Of a stretch of DNA of 64,000 nucleotides, positions 58,131 to 64,000 are shown one piece after another. The DNA is taken from positions 53,888 through 117,887 of the forward strand of contig NZ_MKXB01000144.1 of NCBI RefSeq assembly GCF_001865245.1, in the 5' to 3' direction. Numbering within the stretch: position 1 is the stretch's first letter; the number at the start of each line of letters is the position of its first letter. The stretch comes from Streptomyces sp. CC53 (lineage in GTDB: Bacteria; Actinomycetota; Actinomycetes; Streptomycetales; Streptomycetaceae). The translations under genes were made by a program, and so were the position numbers. The notes under the pieces are model-generated. The model was not told where the DNA came from. It ran no database searches and saw only the letters and a list, made by a program, of their open reading frames with translations.

Positions 58131-59006
58131 ATGAATTGGTTCGAATCGCTCATCCTCGGACTCGTCCAAGGGCTGACGGAGTTCCTCCCGATCTCCTCCA
58201 GCGCCCACCTGCGTCTCACGGCCGCCTTCGCGGGCTGGCAGGACCCGGGCGCCGCGTTCACGGCGGTCACGCAGATCGGTACGGAGGCCGCCGTCCTGAT
58301 CTACTTCCGCAAGGACATCGGCCGGATCCTGTCCGCCTGGTTCCGGTCCCTCACGGACAAGTCGATGCGTGGCGACCAGGACGCCCGGCTGGGCTGGCTG
58401 GTGATCGTCGGCTCCGTCCCCATCGGTGTGCTGGGCGTGACGCTCAAGGACCAGATCGAAGGGCCCTTCCGCGACCTGCGGCTCACGGCGACCATGCTGA
58501 TCGTGCTCGGTGTCGTCCTCGGCGTGGCCGACCGGCTGGCGGCCCGAGCGCAGGAGGGGGGCCGGCACCGCGCCGCCGTGCCGCGCAAGACACTGGCCGA
58601 CCTGGGCGTCAAGGACGGCCTGGTGTTCGGCCTGTGCCAGGCGATGGCGCTCGTCCCGGGGGTCTCCCGGTCCGGCGCGACGATCAGCGGCGGCCTGTTC
58701 ATGAACTACACGCGCGAGTCCGCCGCCCGGTACTCCTTCCTGCTCGCCATCCCCGCCGTCATGGCGTCCGGGGTCTACGAACTGAAGGCCGTGAGCGAGA
58801 GCCACGTGCCCTGGGGGCCGACGATCTTCGCGACGGTCATCGCCTTCGGAGTGGGGTACGCGGTCATCGCCTGGTTCATGAAATTCATCACCACCAAGAG
58901 CTTCATGCCGTTCGTGGTCTACCGGATAGGGCTCGGGCTGGTACTGCTGGCGCTGATCTGGCTGGGCGTCCTCAGCCCGACCGCGGGGCAGGCCGCGGCG
59001 CACTGA
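58131..59006 (+). CDS. uppP: Undecaprenyl-diphosphatase
   Basis: A 291-residue membrane enzyme that recycles the cell-wall lipid carrier by cleaving undecaprenyl diphosphate, and gives bacitracin resistance when abundant. The two active-site motifs are QGLTEFLPISSSAHL (about residues 13-27) and PGVSRSGATISGG (about 174-186), with the catalytic Glu, Ser and Arg all kept. About eight helices are predicted. ATG at 58131. Confidence 0.95.
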   Translation: MNWFESLILGLVQGLTEFLPISSSAHLRLTAAFAGWQDPGAAFTAVTQIGTEAAVLIYFRKDIGRILSAWFRSLTDKSMRGDQDARLGWLVIVGSVPIGVLGVTLKDQIEGPFRDLRLTATMLIVLGVVLGVADRLAARAQEGGRHRAAVPRKTLADLGVKDGLVFGLCQAMALVPGVSRSGATISGGLFMNYTRESAARYSFLLAIPAVMASGVYELKAVSESHVPWGPTIFATVIAFGVGYAVIAWFMKFITTKSFMPFVVYRIGLGLVLLALIWLGVLSPTAGQAAAH

Positions 59007-59244
59007 CGGGTCGCACACCCCCGCACGTGCGGTGACCGGCGGCCGACGGGCCGGGGCTCGGCGACCCGCGCGGGAGAGCGTGCCGCACCGGCGCGGGAGC
59101 GCAGAGCGCGGCGCCGGAGGTGATCCGTCCGCGCCGCGCCGTCCCTCCGGCACGCCGCGGCACGTTCCCGCGCGGTCGGTCCTCCACGGCCCTCTGCGGG
59201 CACCACGGGCTGCGGTCCGCCCGCGCAGGGCGCACCCTGGAGGC

Positions 59245-59460
59245 ATGGCCTGGCACGCGCCCGTCGTCGTCCACCGGCCGACCGCCGGGGGCGGGCGGCG
59301 GGTCACCGTGCGCGGGCAGATCGTGGGCCTGGCCCGCAACGACGGGGATCTCGTGGAGTTCCTGCGCCGCACGGGTCTCGACGACGCCGACATCGACCTG
59401 GACGACCCGCACCTCGTCGAGTGGCGGGGCGGTCGCGCGCATCAGTGGGAAGCGGCCTGA
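59245..59460 (+). CDS. Small conserved hypothetical protein
   Basis: A 71-residue protein of a type I recognise as recurrent in streptomycetes without assigned function. It begins MAWHAPVVVHRP, then RRVTVRGQIVGLARNDGDLV and ends in an acidic stretch DADIDLDDPHLVEWRGG. A GGAGG sequence lies directly before the ATG. It stands between uppP and the SnoaL-like gene on the same strand. Confidence 0.7.
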   Translation: MAWHAPVVVHRPTAGGGRRVTVRGQIVGLARNDGDLVEFLRRTGLDDADIDLDDPHLVEWRGGRAHQWEAA

Positions 59461-59502
59461 CCGGTCCTGGCGTGTCGGACGGGGCGGACGGACACTGGTG
59501 CG

Positions 59503-59967
59503 ATGACACAGCGCGTGGACCTGGCGACCGTGATGGACCGGCTGGCCATCGATGAGTTGATCACCGGCTACGCCCTGGCCGTGGACGATGCCGACTGGAC
59601 GGCCTACGGGAGGCTGTTCACCCCGGACGCGCACGTCGACTACCGGGGGGCCGGCGGGATCGCGGGCCCCGTGGGCGAGGTGGCCTCCTGGCTGGCGCAG
59701 TCGCTGCGGCGCTCTCCCGTGCGCCAGCACCTCATCCTCAACCGTCTGGTGCGGTTGGAGGACCGCGACGGTTTCCCGGGGGACCGGGCCGAGGCGCGTG
59801 CGGAGTACCTGAACCCGGTGCCGCTGGGGGGCTTCCTCGGCGGCGGCCGGTACCGGTTCGGGCTGCGGCGCACCGAGGACGGCTGGCGCCTGCACGAGGT
59901 CGAGGTCCGCGAGCGGTGGCGCCGTGCGCCCGGCGCGCCGGTGCCGGACGCACCAGCACCGGGCTGA
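59503..59967 (+). CDS. SnoaL/NTF2-like protein
   Basis: A 154-residue protein with the cone-shaped NTF2-like fold. DRLAIDELITGYALAVDDAD (about residues 11-30), YGRLFTPDAHVDYRG and VRQHLILNRLVRL are typical of SnoaL_4 proteins, which can act as cyclases, dehydratases or ligand binders. Active-site assignment is not possible. The ATG follows 43 bp after the previous gene. It ends 39 bp before the Lnt start. Confidence 0.85.
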   Translation: MTQRVDLATVMDRLAIDELITGYALAVDDADWTAYGRLFTPDAHVDYRGAGGIAGPVGEVASWLAQSLRRSPVRQHLILNRLVRLEDRDGFPGDRAEARAEYLNPVPLGGFLGGGRYRFGLRRTEDGWRLHEVEVRERWRRAPGAPVPDAPAPG

Positions 59968-60005
59968 CCGCCTCCGCCACACTGGACGGCGAGGAGGCGA
60001 CACGC

Positions 60006-61862
60006 ATGCGGGTGCGGGCCGGTCGGATCACGTCGTCGCGCCGGTGGCGCGGCGCACTGGCCGTGCCCGCGGGGGCGGTGCCTGCCCTGGCCTTCCCCGA
60101 ACCGTCCCTGTGGTGGCTGGCCTACGTGGGGCTGGTGCCGTGGATGCTGCTGCTGCGCTCCGCGCCGGACGGGCGGCGTGCGGCTCTCGACGGCTGGCTC
60201 GGCGGGCTCGGTTTCATGCTGGCCGTCCACCACTGGCTGCTGCCGCACCTGCACGTCTTCACGTTCGTGGTGGCGGCGCTGCTGGGTCTGCTGTGGGCAC
60301 CGTGGGGGTGGCTGGTGCACCGGTTCCTGCGGGGCGTGCCCGACGGGGGGCGTGCGGTGGCGGCGGTGGTCGTGGTGCCGTCGGCGTGGCTGCTGGTCGA
60401 GCTGGTCAGGTCGTGGGAGGGACTCGGCGGTCCGTGGGGGCTCCTGGGGGCGAGCCAGTGGCAGGTCCCGGCTGCGTTGAGGATGGCCTCCGTGGGCGGG
60501 GTGTGGCTGGTGACGCTGCTCGTGGTGGCCGTCAACACGGCGGTCACCCTCCTGGTGGCCGCGGTGGCCGCGGCTCCCGCCGGCCGCGGGGCGCAGACCC
60601 CGCCCCGGACGGCCGGGGCAGTGGCCGTCCCGGACGCGTCGCGTGAGGCGCGGGGCGCGGGGCCGGACGGCAGCGGAGTCCGGCCGGGGGCGTCGCCGGC
60701 GGCCGCCCCCGTGGCGGAACCCGCCGTGGCGCCTGCCACTCCCCCGGACCGGCCGGGGCCGCCGGTCTTCCGCCCGAACGAAGCGCCCCTCGCCGGCCCG
60801 GGGGCCGGTCCCGTCGGCCGGGGCGGTTCCCGTGTGCGGCCGGCCGTCGCGGCGGCCGCTGCGCTGGCCGTCTGCGCGGTGACCGTGGTGGCGGTGTGGG
60901 TCCGGTACGAGGAGCCGGTGGCGAGCGGGCGGCTGCGGGTCGCGGTGGTGCAGCCGGGGGTGTTCGACGGTCCGGACGGTGCCGAGCGGCGGTTCGCGCG
61001 CGGTGAGGAGCTGACGCGGTCCCTGGCGGGGCGGGACGTGGACCTGGTGGTGTGGGGCGAGAGCAGCGTGGGCGCCGACCTGGCGGCGCGGCCCGACCTC
61101 TCCGGCCGGCTGGCCGTCCTGTCCCGGGAGGTGGGCGCGGAGGTGCTGGTCAACGTCGACGCGCGACGGTCGGACCTGCCGGGCATCTACAAGAGCAGCG
61201 TCCTGGTGGGCGCGGCGGGCCCGACCGGCGACCGGTACGACAAGATGCGGCTCGTGCCGTTCGGCGAGTACGTGCCGGCGCGGTCGCTGCTGGGCTGGGC
61301 CACGTCGGTGGGCCGGGCCGCGGAGGAGGACCGCAGGCGCGGCGAGCGTCCGGTCGTGATGTCCCTCGGCCCGGACGCGCCCGGGGACGTGCGGGTGGGG
61401 CCGCTGGTCTGCTTCGAGACGGCGTTCCCCGACATGAGCCGCCGGCTCGTCCGGGACGGTGCGGACGTGCTGGTGGCCCAGTCGGCGACGTCGACGTTCC
61501 AGGGCACCTGGGCGCCGGAGCAGCACGCGTCTCTCGGGGCGCTGCGGGCGGCGGAGACCGGGCGGCCGATGGTGCACGCGACGCTCACCGGGGTCAGTGC
61601 GGTGTACGGGCCGGACGGGACGCGGATCGGCGAGCCGCTCGGTACGGAGCGCAGCACCGCCGCCGTGTACGAGGTGCCGCTCACTCGGACAGGCACGCCG
61701 TACGTGCGGTTCGGGGACTGGCCGGTGACGGCGGCGGCCGCCGTGCTGGCGCTCGCGGCGGGCACGGCGGCGGTGCGGGAGCTCAGGCGCCGCTCTGGTC
61801 CTGGGCGTCCCGCACGACCCGCTCGCACAGCTCGTGGGTCAGCAGGGCGTCGCGGGCGCTGA
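60006..61862 (+). CDS. lnt: Apolipoprotein N-acyltransferase
   Basis: A 618-residue membrane enzyme that adds the third acyl chain to bacterial lipoproteins. The N-terminal half has about six helices, with PWMLLLRSAPDGRR and GGPWGLLGASQWQ typical of Lnt. A low-complexity Ala/Pro/Gly insert of about 90 residues follows (around 200-290). The nitrilase domain carries the triad: Glu in VVWGESSVG, Lys in YDKMRLVPFGEY and Cys in GPLVCFETAFPDM. The ATG at 60006 is preceded by GAGGAGG. The last 80 bp overlap the convergent oxidoreductase gene, and the Arg-rich tail may be read-through. Confidence 0.92.
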   Translation: MRVRAGRITSSRRWRGALAVPAGAVPALAFPEPSLWWLAYVGLVPWMLLLRSAPDGRRAALDGWLGGLGFMLAVHHWLLPHLHVFTFVVAALLGLLWAPWGWLVHRFLRGVPDGGRAVAAVVVVPSAWLLVELVRSWEGLGGPWGLLGASQWQVPAALRMASVGGVWLVTLLVVAVNTAVTLLVAAVAAAPAGRGAQTPPRTAGAVAVPDASREARGAGPDGSGVRPGASPAAAPVAEPAVAPATPPDRPGPPVFRPNEAPLAGPGAGPVGRGGSRVRPAVAAAAALAVCAVTVVAVWVRYEEPVASGRLRVAVVQPGVFDGPDGAERRFARGEELTRSLAGRDVDLVVWGESSVGADLAARPDLSGRLAVLSREVGAEVLVNVDARRSDLPGIYKSSVLVGAAGPTGDRYDKMRLVPFGEYVPARSLLGWATSVGRAAEEDRRRGERPVVMSLGPDAPGDVRVGPLVCFETAFPDMSRRLVRDGADVLVAQSATSTFQGTWAPEQHASLGALRAAETGRPMVHATLTGVSAVYGPDGTRIGEPLGTERSTAAVYEVPLTRTGTPYVRFGDWPVTAAAAVLALAAGTAAVRELRRRSGPGRPARPARTARGSAGRRGR

Positions 61863-62694
61863 GCGTCCTGCCCGCCCGTACGGCGTCCAGGAACGCCAGG
61901 ACGGCCTGCTCGATGCCGCGCTGCCGCGCCACCGGCACCCAGTCGCCGCGCCGCCGCACGGTGGGCTGGCCCTTGTGGTCCACGACCTCCGCGAGGTTCA
62001 GCACCTGGCGCTTGGTGTCCCGGCCGGACACCTCCAGGATCTCCTCCGAGGAACCGCTCATCCGGTTCATGACGCCGAGTGCGGTGAAGCCGTCGCCGGA
62101 CAGCTGCAGCACGACGTGGTGCATCAGGCCGTCCCGCATCCGGGCGCGGACCGTGGTGTGCTCGACGGGTCCGGGGAGCAGGAAGCGCAGGGTGTCGACG
62201 ACGTGGATGAAGTCGTCGAGGACGAGCGTGCGGGGGTCCTCGGGGAGGCCCACGCGGTTCTTCTGCATCAGGATCAGGTCGCGCGGGTGGTCGGCGCACT
62301 GGGCGTAGGCGGGGGCGTAGCGCCGGTTGAACCCGACGGCCAGGCTGGTGCCCCGGCGTTCGGCGAGGTCCACGAGGCGCCGTGAGTCGGCGAGTTCGTA
62401 GGCGAGGGGCTTGTCGACGTACGTCGGGACGCCCGCGTCGAGCAGCCGGGTGACGATCCCGGGGTGCACGTCGGTCGGTGCGTGGACGAACGCGGCGTCG
62501 AGCGGCCCCGCGGCCAGCAACCCGTCCAGGTCGGTGTGGCGGCGGTCGGCGGGCACGTGGTGGGCGTCGGCCACCCGTGCCAGCGTCGCGGGCGTGCGGG
62601 TCTGCAGGTGCAGTTCCACGTCGGGGCGGGTGGTGAGGACCGGCAGGTAGGCCTTCTGCGCGATGTCGCCGAGGCCGATGCAGGCCACCTTCAC
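61783..62694 (-). CDS. Gfo/Idh/MocA family oxidoreductase
   Basis: A 303-residue NAD(P)-dependent dehydrogenase. The Rossmann fold starts at VKVACIGLGDIAQKAYLPVL (residues 1-20), the catalytic E/D-K-P motif is VDKPLAYELADSRRLV, and FNRRYAPAYAQ is the usual segment before the C-terminal domain. Substrate is probably a sugar or cyclitol, but cannot be named. The GTG at 62694 follows GAGGAGAGACCC. Its 3' end overlaps lnt by 80 bp. Confidence 0.9.
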   Translation of the reverse strand: MKVACIGLGDIAQKAYLPVLTTRPDVELHLQTRTPATLARVADAHHVPADRRHTDLDGLLAAGPLDAAFVHAPTDVHPGIVTRLLDAGVPTYVDKPLAYELADSRRLVDLAERRGTSLAVGFNRRYAPAYAQCADHPRDLILMQKNRVGLPEDPRTLVLDDFIHVVDTLRFLLPGPVEHTTVRARMRDGLMHHVVLQLSGDGFTALGVMNRMSGSSEEILEVSGRDTKRQVLNLAEVVDHKGQPTVRRRGDWVPVARQRGIEQAVLAFLDAVRAGRTLSARDALLTHELCERVVRDAQDQSGA

Positions 62695-63064
62695 GGGTCT
62701 CTCCTCTCGCCGGGCTCCGTGCAGCATACGGGGGTGCCCGGCTGCGGTGATCGGCTGGTGCCGGGCTGCGGTGGTCCGCTGTCGCGGCCCCGGAATCCGC
62801 TGTGCCGGTCGCATGGGCCGGCCTGCTCGCGACCACGGCGGTGTCCCTCCGACGGGCCGTCCCGGGGGCGTGGCCACGGCGGGGCGTTCACCCTGCGGCG
62901 GGGCCACGTCCGCATGAGCGAGGAGTACGCGCGCCGCAACCGCCCTACCGACCTGCTGCGGCAACGGGTCGACGGGGCAACCGGCGAGAGGCGCGGTCAC
63001 CCGTGCGTGCCGTAACCGACGGTAGCGGGGTGCGGGGCGGACGCCCGACCCGCACAGTGGCGAC
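62695..63064. other. 370-bp intergenic region with a 24-bp tandem repeat
   Basis: Two copies of a 24-bp unit beginning GGTGCC(C/G)GGCTGCGGTG lie head to tail at 62733-62756 and 62757-62780 and differ at three places. The unit sits 40-85 bp upstream of the oxidoreductase start, inside its promoter region. No gene is seen in the rest. Confidence 0.65.
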
Positions 63065-63625
63065 GTGCGAGGAACAGGGAGGGTACCCGCCCGCGTCCGG
63101 GTGGGTGTGGTGCTGGCGGTGACGGTGGCGGCCGTGTCGGGGTGCGTGGCGGTGCCGGCGCACCGGCCGGGCCCCGCCCACGTCCCTGCGGCGGCCGAGG
63201 ATCCCGTACGGGGTGCGTGGGAGGCGGGGCCTGCGGTGTCCGAGGCGCCGCCCCGCGAGGCCCTGGAGAGCACGGGCCCGCCCGCGCCCGGGGAGGAGCC
63301 GGTCGGGGTGGCGCGGCGCCCCCGTGCGGGCGCCGCGGGAACACCTGCGGAACCCGTCCGGCGGCGGGCCGGTGCCCGGTCCCAGGAGCGTCGGGCGCGG
63401 CCGGCGGCGCCGCGCCCGACGGGGAGGTCGGCAACCGGGGCCCCGCAGCGCGCCGGCAGCCGCCTGACCCCCGCCGTACCGCGCATCCCGGCGGTCCCGC
63501 GGCCGCCCGTGGGTCCACCGGCTCCGGTGGCCGTGCCGGACGTGTGCGCGCTGTCGGAGGAGCACGGGGCCTGGGGGCGCGGCAGCCAGGGCGCGCGGGC
63601 CTGCCGCCAGGCGGCGCGACGCTGA
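63065..63625 (+). CDS. Small Pro/Ala/Arg-rich lipoprotein
   Basis: A 186-residue protein starting with a lipoprotein signal: basic start, hydrophobic VGVVLAVTVAAV, and lipobox V-S-G-C (Cys27). The mature part is almost all Pro, Ala, Gly and Arg, with a short end segment containing two more cysteines (VPDVCALSEEHG and ARACRQAA). Function unknown. The GTG start at 63065 has a GGAGGG-type site nearby. As an exported lipoprotein it could be a substrate of the Lnt enzyme encoded about 1.2 kb upstream, as would all lipoproteins of the cell. Confidence 0.7.
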   Translation: MRGTGRVPARVRVGVVLAVTVAAVSGCVAVPAHRPGPAHVPAAAEDPVRGAWEAGPAVSEAPPREALESTGPPAPGEEPVGVARRPRAGAAGTPAEPVRRRAGARSQERRARPAAPRPTGRSATGAPQRAGSRLTPAVPRIPAVPRPPVGPPAPVAVPDVCALSEEHGAWGRGSQGARACRQAARR

Positions 63626-63635
63626 CGCGGTCGTG

Positions 63636-64000
63636 TCAGATCCCGCGCAGATGACGCTCCAGGCGGGCGATGGCGGCGCGGACGCCGTCGCCGTACCCGT
63701 CGTCGCCGAGGGCCGCCGCGGAGGCACGGGCGCGGTCCAGGTGGTCGCGGGCGTCGTCGGGCCGGCCGAGCTTCACGTAGTCGGCGGCGAGGTTGACGTG
63801 CAGCGACGGGTACAGCGCCCGCAGGGCGGCCACGCGGTCCCGTCGGCCGGGCCGCTCGTCGTCCAGGGTGCGCGCCGCCGTCAAGGCCCGCAGGTCCCAG
63901 GCGAGTTCGGAGCCGGGGTCGTCCTGTGCGTCGGCCATGTAGTGGGCGAGGGTGCACAGGTGCAGCGGGTCACCGTCCTGCGCGATCCGCGCCCACAGCG
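63636..64000 (-). CDS. C-terminal part of a TPR-like protein, cut by the window edge
   Basis: The frame is open to the last base of the window, so the start lies outside. The visible 120 residues begin LWARIAQDGDPLHLCTLAHY, continue with helical pairs (SELAWDLRALTAARTL, LHVNLAADYVKLGRPDDARD, HLDRARASAAALG) typical of tetratricopeptide-type repeats, and end IARLERHLRGI. Such repeats mediate protein contacts. The 3' ends of this gene and the lipoprotein gene face each other 10 bp apart. Confidence 0.75.
   Translation of the reverse strand, partial: LWARIAQDGDPLHLCTLAHYMADAQDDPGSELAWDLRALTAARTLDDERPGRRDRVAALRALYPSLHVNLAADYVKLGRPDDARDHLDRARASAAALGDDGYGDGVRAAIARLERHLRGI

Noticed and set aside
1-64000. 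Prophage, insertion sequence, CRISPR array or biosynthetic gene cluster
   Set aside because: No transposase, integrase, phage structural, Cas, PKS or NRPS motifs and no CRISPR-like spaced repeats were seen; the tandem repeats found lack variable spacers.

Overview
The window is very GC-rich, uses GTG and TTG starts freely, and carries many families typical of high-GC filamentous actinomycetes: a divergent bioF/bioBAD cluster, a cyclic-di-AMP (ydaO-type) leader in front of an NlpC/P60 wall hydrolase, RsbW-like ATPases, the purB/mug pair, a GntR regulator with a TGGTC-NN-GACCA operator, and several promoters placed so that transcripts would be leaderless. It reads as ordinary chromosomal core/arm sequence of a Streptomyces-like organism. 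I see no prophage, insertion sequence, CRISPR array, rRNA or tRNA.

0-11 kb: a small winged-helix regulator, a CNNM/CBS transporter-like protein, TerC (with four exact 11-bp repeats in its leader), the NhaA antiporter, a decayed frameshifted ClpP-like gene coupled to a small ORF, the riboswitch-controlled NlpC/P60 hydrolase, an anti-sigma-like ATPase, an AAA/ABC-type ATPase and a helical-repeat protein. 11-16 kb: the biotin genes, bioF on the minus strand and bioB-bioA-bioD tightly coupled on the plus strand. 16-20 kb: a Tat-exported L-glutamate-oxidase-like flavoenzyme in a translationally coupled operon with a proline-rich, C-terminally anchored protein and a four-helix membrane protein.

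20-31 kb: a VOC protein, a methyltransferase, an MFS exporter, a diverged tandem repeat of about 152 bp, a gene broken by an in-frame TGA, a ribbon-helix-helix antitoxin/Fic-like toxin pair with a palindromic operator, a GNAT enzyme, two coupled CNNM/CBS proteins, an SGNH hydrolase whose promoter overlaps a TetR-type operator, purB and mug. 31-45 kb: a ROK regulator, an autoregulated-looking GntR/UTRA regulator divergent from an alpha/beta hydrolase, a 1.4-kb stretch without a recognisable gene, a membrane-anchored ACT-GNAT fusion, a DUF885 peptidase-like protein, a rhodanese divergent from an Lrp/AsnC regulator, and sbcDC.

45-64 kb: a YigZ/IMPACT protein; a DUF3291 protein behind a striking 20-bp-arm inverted repeat that contains two copies of a 15-bp operator; a CoA-binding protein; a heliorhodopsin (Schiff-base Lys, Glu counterion and both conserved His present) followed by a decayed zinc-ribbon ORF; an XRE-cupin regulator divergent from an EamA exporter; a hexapeptide acyltransferase; a gamma-carbonic-anhydrase-like protein; DedA; a hotdog thioesterase; a GYQQP-rich membrane protein; an MFS protein; a spermidine-synthase-like protein; a TVP38-type protein; UppP; a SnoaL-like protein; apolipoprotein N-acyltransferase; a Gfo/Idh/MocA oxidoreductase; a small lipoprotein; and the C-terminal part of a protein cut by the window edge.

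The most notable items are the heliorhodopsin locus, the amino-acid-oxidase/membrane-protein operon, the ACT-GNAT membrane fusion and the large inverted operator at 46.2 kb.
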